64,000 bases of DNA from an uncultured Paracoccaceae bacterium (GTDB lineage: Bacteria; Pseudomonadota; Alphaproteobacteria; Rhodobacterales; Rhodobacteraceae), in contig CALBSG010000158.1 in assembly GCA_937927675.1 (NCBI GenBank), positions 35,327 through 99,326 of the forward strand. Reading direction: 5' to 3'. Positions 17,229 through 25,896 of this stretch are shown here, piece after piece (position 1 is the stretch's first letter; the number at the start of each line of letters is the position of its first letter). The translations under genes and the position numbers were made by a program. Under the pieces are notes generated by a model. It was not told where the DNA came from. It saw only the letters and a list, made by a program, of their open reading frames with translations, and ran no database searches.

Positions 17229-17663
17229 ATGGACAGGGATGGCGCTGAAGACGGGTTCACCCTGGTGGAAATGCTGCTGGTCGTGGCTTTGCTTGCCATC
17301 ATGGCTGGTCTTGTCATGGCACGCGCCAACCCGGACCGAACCGCTTCTGCCCTCTCTGCACAGTTGCGCGACTATCTCCATCAAGCCCGCGCGATTGCCA
17401 TTCTTCATGGCCGCGTTGTCGTGCTGGAACTTAACCCTGCCACCGGACAGCTTTCCGGCCCTTCGCCACTTGGCACATTGGCGATCAAGGCCAGACTTTC
17501 ACTTGATCTGGGGGCGTCTTTGGACAAGGGACTTGCGTTTCAGCCAGATGGTTCGTCTGGGGGCGGCATCTTCCACATCCTGCGGCGCGGCACGCCGGGG
17601 GCCATGCCTGACAACGGGCTCGTTGTCGCTCCCCTCACCGGTGCAATCACCGCATTGCCCTGA
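17229..17663 (+). CDS. gspH: Minor pseudopilin GspH
   Basis: 144 residues. The prepilin motif EDG|FTLVEMLLVVALLAIMAGLV lies ten residues in, then a GspH-type beta-rich domain (ARAIAILHGRVVVLELNPATGQL). A GAGG site precedes the ATG. It follows gspG and overlaps the start of gspI. Minor pseudopilins GspH-I-J-K form the tip complex. Confidence 0.85.
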   Translation: MDRDGAEDGFTLVEMLLVVALLAIMAGLVMARANPDRTASALSAQLRDYLHQARAIAILHGRVVVLELNPATGQLSGPSPLGTLAIKARLSLDLGASLDKGLAFQPDGSSGGGIFHILRRGTPGAMPDNGLVVAPLTGAITALP

Positions 17664-17976
17664 GGCCGGTTTCAGCCTTGTAGAAGTTCTTGCCGCCCTA
17701 GCAATCGCGGCCCTGACCGTTGTGATGGTGCTTGACGTCTTTTCCGGCGCGGCACGGCTTGGTCATAGGCTGGAGATGGAAACGGAGGCCCGGATGCTGG
17801 CTCGTGGACTGATGGCGGGCAACGCCGACACCGCCGGAGAGGCAGGGCCATTCAGCTGGACCTTGGCGCGCAGCCAGACCGGCGTTCGGCGGCTTGAGAT
17901 TGACTGGCCAGATGCTCCTGGCCTTGTCTTGTCACGGCAGGATAGCCCGACCGCTATCGTCGAAAGCACGCCATGA
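17641..17976 (+). CDS. gspI: Minor pseudopilin GspI
   Basis: 111 residues from a GTG at 17641 that lies inside the end of gspH; a TTG at 17623 is another possibility, and neither has a strong ribosome site, so coupling to gspH translation is likely. The short leader precedes the motif PEAG|FSLVEVLAALAIAALTVVMVLDVFSGA, and the globular part is short, as usual for GspI. It ends with an ATGA overlap with gspJ. Confidence 0.85.
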   Translation: MQSPHCPEAGFSLVEVLAALAIAALTVVMVLDVFSGAARLGHRLEMETEARMLARGLMAGNADTAGEAGPFSWTLARSQTGVRRLEIDWPDAPGLVLSRQDSPTAIVESTP

Positions 17977-18626
17977 CCACCAGACCGGCAAACGAGCAAA
18001 CTGGCGGCGAGGACGGTTTCACCTTGATCGAGGCTCTGGTGTCGCTTGCCTTGGGTGCGCTTGTGATCACGCTGACGCTTACCTCGGTGCAGATGGCGGG
18101 ATCCGCACTGAAAGCGATGAACGACCGCATGGCAGGGGCGGAGGCCTTGGCTCGCACTGGGGCAATCCTTGCCCAAGACACTCTGCATGCGCTGCGCTGG
18201 CGCGATGCATCAGGAAAAGAGCTATTTCAAGGCACGGCGGATCAAGCGACGTTTGTCCAATCCGCACGTCCGACCGCCCAATGGCAAGGGGCCTCACTGG
18301 TGCAGCTGTCAATTGAGCGTGCAGGCAAAGACGACATATCGCTTTATCGCCGTGAGGCACCGCTTGACGACAACGGGCCGGGCCAGTGGCTTGCGCCTGT
18401 CTTGTTGCGCCATGCATCGGATGTCGTAGGGCTACGCTATCTTGACGCCCAAGGCCGCTGGCATTCCAATTGGTCTGGAGCCGGTTTGCCCCGCGCACTG
18501 GCCATAGCACTGGCGCCAGAAGGGCCAATCCCTGCGCTTGTGGCAGAGTTTCCAAACCTGATTGAGCGCGACTGCGCGCTGAACCGACCAGACCGCTGTT
18601 CGCTTTCCCCAGAGGCGCTCCGATGA
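17973..18626 (+). CDS. gspJ: Minor pseudopilin GspJ
   Basis: 217 residues. The prepilin motif EDG|FTLIEALVSLALGALVITLTLTS is followed by a beta-sheet domain containing LLRHASDVVGLRYLDAQGRW, as in GspJ. Start and stop both overlap the neighbouring genes by four bases. With GspI and GspK it should form the pseudopilus tip. Confidence 0.87.
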   Translation: MTTRPANEQTGGEDGFTLIEALVSLALGALVITLTLTSVQMAGSALKAMNDRMAGAEALARTGAILAQDTLHALRWRDASGKELFQGTADQATFVQSARPTAQWQGASLVQLSIERAGKDDISLYRREAPLDDNGPGQWLAPVLLRHASDVVGLRYLDAQGRWHSNWSGAGLPRALAIALAPEGPIPALVAEFPNLIERDCALNRPDRCSLSPEALR

Positions 18627-19435
18627 CGCAGGAGCATAACGAAAGCGGTGCGATCCTAATCGCAGTCCTGTTGATATTGACGCTTTTGGCCGGAATCGTA
18701 ACCGCCTTGGTACACAGCGGGCACAACGCCCGGCAAATGCTGGAGGCCGAAGACGCCCTCTTGCGTCGTGAAAACGCGCTGCGTTCGGTGATTGCGAATT
18801 TGGGTGCAACACTTTCGTCACCTGCCGCAGCCGATCGGCGTGATGGCCGCAGTTTTTCCGTGCCTGATCCCAACGGAGCGATGGTGACAGTCAAAGTTCA
18901 GGCCGTCTCAGGTCTGGTCAATGCAAATGTGGCGTCGGCCTCGCTGCTTGAAGGCCTGTTTCGCGCAGCTGGGGCGGATCTGCAGACAGCACAGGACAAA
19001 GCCATGGCGATTGTTGCTGTGCGCCAGCAGGCCCCCTTCGTCTCACTTACCGATCTGTTCAGCTTCTTTTCTGACGATGTCAGTCTTTGGCGCCGTGTAC
19101 GTCCAGCACTCACCGTTTTGGGAAAGGCCGACACTCTTGATCCAGATACCGCGCCGCGACTTGCCTTACTGGCCGTGCCGGGCATGACAGCTGAAGCCGC
19201 CGATAGTCTTATTGCCAATCGTACGACGCCGGATTGGCCAACAACCGGGCGGCAACAGGCGGAACTGCTTTATCGTCCGTTTCTGGGCGGTGAGGATAGC
19301 GGCATCTACGCCTTTAGTCTGCGGATCGGTTCCGACAGGCTGACAAACACCGGCACCGGTATTCTTGACACAGACCGGCGGTTTCACCTGATCGGTCTGG
19401 ATTGGCCGAATGAAGAAGAGGGTTTCACGCGATGA
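18623..19435 (+). CDS. gspK: Minor pseudopilin GspK
   Basis: 270 residues. The N-terminus ESG|AILIAVLLILTLLAGIVTALV is a pseudopilin helix that lacks the usual glutamate at +5, which is typical of GspK at the tip. The large globular part contains a helix-hairpin-helix-like segment (LFRAAGADLQTAQDKAMAIV; LLAVPGMTAEAADSLIANR) expected in GspK. Overlaps gspJ and gspL. Confidence 0.88.
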   Translation: MTQEHNESGAILIAVLLILTLLAGIVTALVHSGHNARQMLEAEDALLRRENALRSVIANLGATLSSPAAADRRDGRSFSVPDPNGAMVTVKVQAVSGLVNANVASASLLEGLFRAAGADLQTAQDKAMAIVAVRQQAPFVSLTDLFSFFSDDVSLWRRVRPALTVLGKADTLDPDTAPRLALLAVPGMTAEAADSLIANRTTPDWPTTGRQQAELLYRPFLGGEDSGIYAFSLRIGSDRLTNTGTGILDTDRRFHLIGLDWPNEEEGFTR

Positions 19436-20358
19436 CATCTGCCTACTGGTCACGCTTTGTGGCCCCTTTCTCGTTGATTGCAGATCGCTTGATGACCGCT
19501 TTGCCGCCCGCCTTGCTCGGAGCGCGGCAGTTCGATCTCGCCTCGGCCGAGACGACGAAGTTTGCCAAGGGGCGGCTGTGGGCAAATCTTCCGCCGGAGC
19601 GGGTGCTGATCCGAAGCCTATCCTTGTCCGCCAATCAAGAAGCCAACTGGCGCGGGCATGTGGCGGAGCGATTGCAGCAGCTATCACCCTGGAAAGCCGG
19701 GGGCTATCTGTGGGACGCCGCCATCATTCGCCGCGAAAAGGCCGGAGGTCTTACTGTCGAGGTGGCGTTGACCTCGCTTGCCGATATTCAGGCTTTGGAG
19801 ACCCGCCTCGGCCGAAGCCTTGCCGTGATCCGTCTGGCTGCAACGCAGGGGCGTCCGAGCCTATTCTTGCGTAAAGACCACTGGCTTCAAAGCCGGGTAG
19901 AAAACGGCCTCATCGCCCTCGTTCTGGGTGCCAGCCTGATCGGGCTGGCCGTGACGGGATGGAATATGCTGCGGGCAGATCACTCCAGACTGGAAGCACG
20001 ACAGGATCTGGCCGAAGCCGACCGCCTGCTTGCAACTGCCGACCAACCCGCAGGGCTGACAGAAGCTGCGATGGCGCTCCTGTCCAAGCGCCCGCCGCAA
20101 GCCGCCCGTGCGCTGACCCTTGCACGACTTGCCCAGCGTTTGCCTGACACCGCATGGTCGGTAGGGCTGCGGATAGACTCTGATGGCTTCCAACTTTCAG
20201 GAATATCCGCGCAGCCGGAAGCTTTGGTTCCGCTTTTGGAGGCCGATCCAGGTCTTGAACAAGTCCAACTGTCTGCCACATCGGCCCGCGAGGCAGAGAG
20301 CGATTTGTTCAGCTTCACCATCAGCGGACGCGCAGCCCAGACGGGAGAGTGGCCGTGA
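19432..20358 (+). CDS. gspL: Type II secretion assembly protein GspL
   Basis: 308 residues. An N-terminal cytoplasmic part resembles a shortened actin-like/PilM fold, one transmembrane helix lies around 160-180 (NGLIALVLGASLIGLAVTGW), and a periplasmic ferredoxin-like domain at the C-terminus contains DGFQLSGISAQPEALVPLLE. GspL couples the ATPase to the platform. The cytoplasmic region is shorter than in enterobacterial GspL. Assignment rests on topology and operon position. Confidence 0.75.
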   Translation: MTSAYWSRFVAPFSLIADRLMTALPPALLGARQFDLASAETTKFAKGRLWANLPPERVLIRSLSLSANQEANWRGHVAERLQQLSPWKAGGYLWDAAIIRREKAGGLTVEVALTSLADIQALETRLGRSLAVIRLAATQGRPSLFLRKDHWLQSRVENGLIALVLGASLIGLAVTGWNMLRADHSRLEARQDLAEADRLLATADQPAGLTEAAMALLSKRPPQAARALTLARLAQRLPDTAWSVGLRIDSDGFQLSGISAQPEALVPLLEADPGLEQVQLSATSAREAESDLFSFTISGRAAQTGEWP

Positions 20359-20903
20359 CCATAACATCACGATGGCATGCATCGAACAGGCCAATTCTGA
20401 AAGCCTGCGCCATCATCGCAATTCCGCCACTTCTGTCCTTTGCACTTGCTTGGGCAAGTTGGAATACCGCCGATCGAGCGATGGCCGAGGCAGACAGGGC
20501 GCATGACAGGTTGTTGTCTGCACGCACGCAGGTGGGACCGCAGGACGCTGTCGGTGCCGATGGCGCTGCCCCTGCGCGGCTTTTGATGCAAGGCGATACG
20601 ATTGGCGTATCCGGCGCGACCTTCCAATCATTGCTGACGGATATTGCAGATTTGTCGGGCGCGACGCTGGAACAGGTAGATCCGATCGTGGCCGAGGCGG
20701 CGGGCGTGCTGACGCAAATGCACAGTCGCACGACATTGAGTGGGGCGGATACCGATATCATGAATCTTGTTCTCAACCTCGAAGCCGCCGAACCGCTGAT
20801 CTTCGCTGATCGGGTGGACGTGACCCCACTCGACGATAGGGGAGACAGGTTGCGGATCGAGATGGAGCTTTCGGCCTATGCGGCTTCGGGAACGACCCCA
20901 TGA
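20355..20903 (+). CDS. gspM: Type II secretion assembly protein GspM
   Basis: 182 residues from the GTG at 20355, which overlaps the gspL stop (GTGA) and follows a GGGAGAG site. A short cytoplasmic tail, one transmembrane helix (about 14-35) and a periplasmic alpha/beta domain follow the GspM layout. Sequence identity to known GspM is low by eye, so the call relies mainly on topology and gene order. Confidence 0.72.
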   Translation: MTITSRWHASNRPILKACAIIAIPPLLSFALAWASWNTADRAMAEADRAHDRLLSARTQVGPQDAVGADGAAPARLLMQGDTIGVSGATFQSLLTDIADLSGATLEQVDPIVAEAAGVLTQMHSRTTLSGADTDIMNLVLNLEAAEPLIFADRVDVTPLDDRGDRLRIEMELSAYAASGTTP

Positions 20904-21430
20904 CACGCAAAATGGGACTTCTGCTTGGACTTGTCGTCGCTTTGGGCGCCCTTCTTTTTTTTGACAGGATGACACCGCCCACGACGCTAGAGGACACATC
21001 CCCGCGAAACACGGAAGCCGCCGCCGCTCCGGTCGAAACAGGGCAAAATGCCCTCAACCCTGTGGCAACACTTCCGCCCGAAGTCTTTGCGCCGATTTTC
21101 GAGCGCCCATTGTTTCGCCCAGACCGATCACGAACCGGTCCCGCCAGCGAAGAAACTGCTGCACAAGAGTCCGAAGTTTCCCTGGAGCCTGAAAAAGTTG
21201 AGCTGATAATGCCGCCAAGATTGCTGGGGACCGTTAGCCGTCCACGCCCCGGCGGCGCCTTTCTTGCGGATGGGAACAGTGGCGAAATCAGCTATGTCGT
21301 CATTGGCCAAAGCTTCAAAGGATGGCGACTTTTAGAAATTGGAGATGATTGGGCAGAGTTGACCGGCGATACCGGCCCGCTTCATCTTTCCTTTCCGCAG
21401 TTGCAGCAACCTGTGCAAACAGCGCCATGA
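20900..21430 (+). CDS. Type II secretion GspC/GspN-like bitopic protein
   Basis: 176 residues: one N-terminal transmembrane helix (about 6-22), a proline/alanine-rich linker and a periplasmic domain. The segment EVFAPIFERPLFRPDRSR and the following LLGTVSRPRPGGAFL...ISYVVIGQSFKGWRLLEIG resemble the homology region of GspC-type or short GspN-type proteins that connect the inner-membrane platform to the secretin. There is no separate gspC in the cluster, so this gene may take that role. Overlaps gspM and the peptidase gene. Confidence 0.65.
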   Translation: MTRKMGLLLGLVVALGALLFFDRMTPPTTLEDTSPRNTEAAAAPVETGQNALNPVATLPPEVFAPIFERPLFRPDRSRTGPASEETAAQESEVSLEPEKVELIMPPRLLGTVSRPRPGGAFLADGNSGEISYVVIGQSFKGWRLLEIGDDWAELTGDTGPLHLSFPQLQQPVQTAP

Positions 21431-22002
21431 AATTGTTTCGATCCTCAACGTCATTAGGCGAAGTTTGGCGTATGCTTACGCCTAAAGATCTCGCCATGGT
21501 CATGATAGCAGTGACCATATCTGTCACGTTAGGACTGGTCGCTGCTCAACCGATAGAGGCACTGTTTCTTGCTTTGCTTGCGGCATCTGCAGTCATAGTC
21601 GCGGTGTGCGATCTGCGCTACCGGATCATCCCCGATTTGATCTCATTGCCACTTGTCGCGGCGGGGATCTGTTTTGCTGGGGTGCAGAGGAAAGAGGCAT
21701 TTGTAACGCATTTGGCGACCGCAGCGGCGATTGCAGTCCTGTTGTTGATGCTGCGGGCCATGTATTTTCGCCTGCGTCAACGGGTTGGTCTGGGACTGGG
21801 CGACGTCAAAATGATTGCGGCTGCCGCGGCATGGCTTGGCCCGCTCAAGTTCCCTGATTATTTGCTGGTTGCGGCTGTATCTGCGCTGCTCCAATCAGCA
21901 GTTTTCAGATCCGTTGCAAATCGTGGCCATATCCCCTTCGGACCAGCACTTGCGTTTTCGCTTTGGGTGTTTGTTTGTGTCGCTACACTCGCGCGTTACT
22001 AG
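21427..22002 (+). CDS. gspO: Prepilin peptidase, short form without methylase domain
   Basis: 191 residues from the ATG at 21427, overlapping the previous gene's stop. This A24-family aspartyl protease has both catalytic motifs: CDLRYRIIPD and GLGLGDVKM. Six or so hydrophobic helices are visible. The N-terminal cysteine-rich methyltransferase domain of classical PilD/GspO is absent, as in CpaA/TadV-type enzymes. It should cleave the leaders of GspG-K. The stop codon lies at the left edge of an IS remnant, so the last residues may derive from the insertion. Confidence 0.85.
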   Translation: MKLFRSSTSLGEVWRMLTPKDLAMVMIAVTISVTLGLVAAQPIEALFLALLAASAVIVAVCDLRYRIIPDLISLPLVAAGICFAGVQRKEAFVTHLATAAAIAVLLLMLRAMYFRLRQRVGLGLGDVKMIAAAAAWLGPLKFPDYLLVAAVSALLQSAVFRSVANRGHIPFGPALAFSLWVFVCVATLARY

Positions 22003-22304
22003 GGGCAGGACCTATTGATCTTGGCTCGGTGGCGTGAGGCCACCGCCACGAACAGACGGACCTGTGAGCAACGTTTTCTGGCCGTCCGATGCACAATTGG
22101 CGCGTTTGAAAACCTCCTTTCCGAAGAGCCACGATAAGCCGCGACAAATGCCGCAACAGGATCGAGATCATGTTGCGGCGACTGAAGGATTGGCGCAGGG
22201 TCGCCACCCGTTACGACCGATGCCCAAAGGCCGGCCTCTCAGCTATCGCACTCGCCGCGACCGTCATGTTCTGGCTTTGACGCAGGTTCGAGTCCTGACA
22301 CTAG
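21999..22304 (+). mobile_element. Internally deleted IS5-family (IS427-like) insertion sequence, MITE-sized
   Basis: About 306 bases flanked on both sides by CTAG (21999-22002 and 22301-22304), a plausible target duplication. Imperfect terminal inverted repeats are visible: GGGCAGGAC at the left end and GTCCTGACA at the right. It encloses a transposase remnant in which the 5' and 3' ends are joined by a large deletion. It marks the right edge of the secretion operon. Confidence 0.75.
22064..22280 (+). pseudogene. IS5-family transposase remnant (N- and C-termini only)
   Basis: The first 20 codons from a GTG read SNVFWPSDAQLARLKTSFPK followed by SHDKPR, the usual N-terminus of IS427-type transposases. 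Close to this point the frame shifts and the sequence reads RDKCRNRIEIMLRRLKDWRR, then VATRYDRCPKAGLSAIALAA and TVMFWL before a TGA at 22278-22280, which is the family's C-terminus. About 170 codons in between, including most of the DDE catalytic core, are missing. The gene cannot encode an active transposase. Confidence 0.88.
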
Positions 22305-22418
22305 CGGCGGTTCCTTTGTCGCAAATCCGCGTGCTTGGGCATTTCTTTTGCCGCACAGTCGCGGGGAGATCTGGCACGGGCGACGTGCTGGGGTGATGAC
22401 AAAAGCACGAGGGCAAGC

Positions 22419-24866
22419 ATGATCACAACCGATGGCGGCGCAGAGCCGACCCTGAAATCCCATGCGCAGGCGGTGGTGATCGGCGGGGGGCTGATCGGGT
22501 GTTCGATCCTCTATCATCTGACCAAACTTGGCTGGACGGATGTCGTGCTTTTGGAACGCTCCGAACTGACGTCGGGCAGCACATGGCATGCGGCGGCCAA
22601 TATCCACGGGCTGCATGACAGCACCAATATCAGCCGTTTACAGCATTACACCATGGGCCTTTACAAAGAGTTGGAGGCCGAGACGGGGCAGGGCTGCGGC
22701 ATCTTTCAACCCGGCTCCTTGTATCTGGCGCAGACCGAGGCGCGGGAACATCAGTTGCGCCTTCAGGCCGCCAAGGCCCGCTACTATGGCATGAACTTTC
22801 ACGAAGTGACCCGCGATGAGGCCGAGCGCCTGCATCCCTTGGTCAATTTCGACGGTATCCGCTGCATCATGTATGAACCGCAAGGTGGCAATGTCGATCC
22901 CTCGGGGGTGACCATGGCCTATGCCGCAGGGGCACGGGCTCGGGGGGCACAGATCCATCGCATGTGTCCGGTGACGGCGACGCGGCCACAGCCCGATGGC
23001 TCTTGGATCGTCGAGACGCCGCGCGGCAATATTCACACCCAATGGGTGGTGAATGCGGCGGGGCTTTGGGCGCGTGAGGTGGCCGCACTGGCCGGGATCA
23101 GCTTGCCCTTGATGCCGACCGAGCATCAGTATTTCGTCACCGAAACCATTGCCGAGATTGCCGCGCTGGACCGCCGTTTGCCCTCGGTCGCGGATCGGGA
23201 TGGCGAATATTACCTGCGCCAAGAGGGCAAGGGCCTGCTGGTGGGCGCCTATGAGCGGGACATGAAGTTCTGGGCCGAGGCCGGCACCCCGCAGGGCTTT
23301 GGCCACGAGCTTTTTGCCGATGATCTGGAGCGGATCGAGCCGAACATGCTGCGCGCCATTGACCGGGTTCCGGTTGTAGGGCGGGCGGGCATCAAACGCG
23401 TCATCAACGGGCCGATGATCTGGTCGCCGGATTCCAGCGCGCTGTTCGGCCCGGTGCCCGAATTGCGCAATTATTTCTGCTGCAATGGGATCATTCCGGG
23501 CTTTTCGCAATCGGGCGGGTTGGGATTGCTCAGTGCAGAGTGGATCGTGGAAGGCGAGCCGAAACTTGACATGTTCGGCTGGGATCTGGCGCGGTATGGC
23601 GCTTGGGCGGGTGCGGCCTTCACCAAGGCGCGGGTGCGCGACCAATATGCCAACCGCTTCAAGATCCACTTTCCGAACGAGGAACGCAGCGCGGGCCGCC
23701 CGGTACGAACCCGTCCCATCTACGCCGCGCAAAAGGCCTTGGGCGGGGTGTTTGGCCTGAATTATGGCTGGGAACATCCGCTTTGGTTTGCCGCCGAAGG
23801 GGAGCCGCGCGAAGAAACCATCGGTTTTGAGCGGCAGAACTGGTGGGCGCCTGTCGGGCGCGAGGCGAAGGCGCTGCGCGACCGGGGCGGGATCATCGAC
23901 ATCTCGAACTTCGCGCGCTATCGCGTCACTGGTCCCGGCGCGCGGGCTTGGCTGGATGCGCTTCTGGCCAATCATATGCCACACCTGCCCGGCCGATCCT
24001 GTCTCGCGCCGCTGATCGGCAAACGCGGCGGGATTGCGGGCGATTTCACCGTGACCTGTCTGGCGGAAGACGATTATTTCATGGTCGGATCGGGCATGGC
24101 AGAGCGCTATCACAAGCGCTTTTTCGATGCGGTCCCGCTGCCCGAAGGCACCCGCTGGCAAAGTGTGACGGAGGCGATGGCAGGCTTCAACGTGGCGGGG
24201 CCGCTGGCGCGCGATCTGCTGTCGCGCCTGACAAATGCCGATCTTTCAACGGCGGCTTTCCCTTTCCTGCGATCGGCGCGGATAGAGGTTGCCGGGGTCG
24301 CCTGCGTCGCGCTGCGGGTCAGCTTTACCGGCGATCTGGGGTGGGAGTTGCATTGCGCCGAGGCCGATCAGGCCCGGCTTTATGATGCCTTGTTGCAGGC
24401 CGGAGAGGCCTTGGGCATTGGCCCGGTGGGCAGCCGGGCCTTGATGAGTTTGCGGGTGGAAAAGGGCTATGGCAGCTGGGGTCGCGATTATTCGCCGGAA
24501 TATTGGCCGCAGGAAACCGGGTTGGGCGGGCTGGTCAAGCTGGACAAGCGGTTTCTCAATCGTGACGCCTGCGCCGAGGTGATGCAGCGCCCCCCGCGGG
24601 AGCTGCTGCGCAGCCTGTCGATTGAGGCGACAGACGCGGATGCGACAGGATCAGAACCGATCTTTGATCTTCAGGGTCGTCCGGCGGGCCGGGTATCATC
24701 GGGGGCCTATGGTTATCACGTGGGCCAATCGCTGGCGCTCGCCTATCTGCGCCCCGACATTGCAGCCGGAACCGCGCTTGAGGTGATGATCCTTGGCCGT
24801 CCGCATCGCGCAGTTGTGCTTGCTGGCCCGGCTTTTGACGCCGAAGGACACCGCTTGCGGCAATAA
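22419..24866 (+). CDS. Dimethylglycine/sarcosine dehydrogenase-like flavoprotein with GcvT domain
   Basis: 815 residues from the ATG at 22419, five bases after GAGGG. The N-terminal half is a DAO-type oxidase with FAD site VVIGGGLIGCSILYHL. The STWHAAAN motif follows, and H57 corresponds to the histidine that carries covalent FAD in dimethylglycine dehydrogenase. The C-terminal half is an aminomethyltransferase (GcvT) fold that binds folate and would capture the released methyl group as methylene-tetrahydrofolate (FTGDLGWELHC; GLGGLVKLDKRF). The exact N-methyl amino acid substrate is not decided by sequence. It fits the C1 metabolism elsewhere in the window. Confidence 0.85.
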   Translation: MITTDGGAEPTLKSHAQAVVIGGGLIGCSILYHLTKLGWTDVVLLERSELTSGSTWHAAANIHGLHDSTNISRLQHYTMGLYKELEAETGQGCGIFQPGSLYLAQTEAREHQLRLQAAKARYYGMNFHEVTRDEAERLHPLVNFDGIRCIMYEPQGGNVDPSGVTMAYAAGARARGAQIHRMCPVTATRPQPDGSWIVETPRGNIHTQWVVNAAGLWAREVAALAGISLPLMPTEHQYFVTETIAEIAALDRRLPSVADRDGEYYLRQEGKGLLVGAYERDMKFWAEAGTPQGFGHELFADDLERIEPNMLRAIDRVPVVGRAGIKRVINGPMIWSPDSSALFGPVPELRNYFCCNGIIPGFSQSGGLGLLSAEWIVEGEPKLDMFGWDLARYGAWAGAAFTKARVRDQYANRFKIHFPNEERSAGRPVRTRPIYAAQKALGGVFGLNYGWEHPLWFAAEGEPREETIGFERQNWWAPVGREAKALRDRGGIIDISNFARYRVTGPGARAWLDALLANHMPHLPGRSCLAPLIGKRGGIAGDFTVTCLAEDDYFMVGSGMAERYHKRFFDAVPLPEGTRWQSVTEAMAGFNVAGPLARDLLSRLTNADLSTAAFPFLRSARIEVAGVACVALRVSFTGDLGWELHCAEADQARLYDALLQAGEALGIGPVGSRALMSLRVEKGYGSWGRDYSPEYWPQETGLGGLVKLDKRFLNRDACAEVMQRPPRELLRSLSIEATDADATGSEPIFDLQGRPAGRVSSGAYGYHVGQSLALAYLRPDIAAGTALEVMILGRPHRAVVLAGPAFDAEGHRLRQ

Positions 24867-24879
24867 CCCCGATCCGGCG

Positions 24880-25785
24880 TCATTTTCCCGACCCGAGGGC
24901 CCCGCTGATAAAGGCGCGGAAGACTTGGGCTGGCGCCGACAGCGGGCGGGTATTGGGCCAGGTCAGACCGACATCCATCGACGGCACCGCCTCAACTGGC
25001 TGCCGCAATTCGATCTTCTGACCCTCGAGTGACCACGGGCGGTAGACCATGTCAGAAAGGATGGTCACCCCCACCCCAGCCGCCACCATGGACCGCACCG
25101 CTTCGACCGAGGAGGTGGCAAACACCACCTTGGGCGTCAGGCCATAGTGATCCCAATACCGACCTGCTGTGCGGCCCGCTTCATCGACGGTCAGCATGAC
25201 ATAGGGTTCCTCGACCACATCGGCCAATGTGATCTCGCTGGCCGAAAGCAATCGATGCTCTGACGGCAGCCACAGCCTGCGCCGCGAACGAAACAGCGTC
25301 TCTGATGCAAGATCGCCGGAATTGGCAAGGTTTGAGGTCAACATAACCGCCATATCCAGCGACCCCGAAACCAGCGCGTTTTCGATAGCCGAGCGCGGCT
25401 GTTCAGAGAGTTCAACCGTGATGCCGGGATAAATCCGTCGAAAAGCGGCATAGTGACGGGCCATGAAATAGCCCGCGACCGTATAGGTCAGGCCCAGCCG
25501 CAAATGGCCGGTTACCTCGCCCTCTTCGCCCAAGGGGCTGCGGGTGGCCTCTTCGACGGCCGCAATGATCGCTCTGGCCCGCGACAGGAACCGCGCCCCT
25601 TGGGGCGTGACCGAAACCCCATGGGCCCCGCGCGCCAAAAGCCGCGCGCCCAGCGTTGCCTCCAACCCCTGAATGCCCGCTGTTACCGCGGATTGCGAGA
25701 TATTCATCTCCATCGCGGCATGGCTGATTTGCCCGGTTTCGGCGGCGGCAATGAAATAGCGCAGGTGTTTCAGGGTCAGGGACAT
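24880..25785 (-). CDS. LysR-type transcriptional regulator, divergent from pxpA
   Basis: 301 residues. The N-terminal winged helix is canonical (LKHLRYFIAAAETGQISHAA ... NISQSAVTAGIQGLEATLGARLL), followed by a LysR effector-binding domain of the NAC/Cbl-like type. It is transcribed away from the pxpA operon, and a 17-base palindrome in the shared promoter region is the likely operator. The expected ligand is a substrate or product of the adjacent lactam/hydantoin-type pathway; this is inference. Confidence 0.9.
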   Translation of the reverse strand: MSLTLKHLRYFIAAAETGQISHAAMEMNISQSAVTAGIQGLEATLGARLLARGAHGVSVTPQGARFLSRARAIIAAVEEATRSPLGEEGEVTGHLRLGLTYTVAGYFMARHYAAFRRIYPGITVELSEQPRSAIENALVSGSLDMAVMLTSNLANSGDLASETLFRSRRRLWLPSEHRLLSASEITLADVVEEPYVMLTVDEAGRTAGRYWDHYGLTPKVVFATSSVEAVRSMVAAGVGVTILSDMVYRPWSLEGQKIELRQPVEAVPSMDVGLTWPNTRPLSAPAQVFRAFISGALGSGK

Positions 25786-25796
25786 TGCACAACCAT

Positions 25797-25813
25797 TATC
25801 GAAATTTTCGATA
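25797..25813. promoter_or_regulatory. LysR-box palindrome between lysR and pxpA
   Basis: TATCGAAATTTTCGATA is a perfect 8-1-8 inverted repeat and fits the T-N11-A type of LysR site. It begins 12 bases upstream of the lysR ATG and lies about 85 bases upstream of pxpA, suiting autorepression and activation of the divergent operon. Confidence 0.65.
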
Positions 25814-25896
25814 TCGTATTGCAGAAATCCGTATTTGCAAATGAAAGCGACTCATCGCAGCATCGCTTCAAATCTGAACAACTCAGGGGGGCTCTG

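Noticed and set aside
17089..17640. Long open frame upstream of and continuous with gspI
   Set aside because: The first part is gspG/gspH sequence read in another frame; the pseudopilin starts only near the GTG at 17641.
22282..22297. GCAGGTTCGAGTCCTG resembles a tRNA T-arm, suggesting an att site
   Set aside because: It lies exactly at the expected right end of the IS5-family remnant, just after the transposase stop, and no acceptor or anticodon arm is present.
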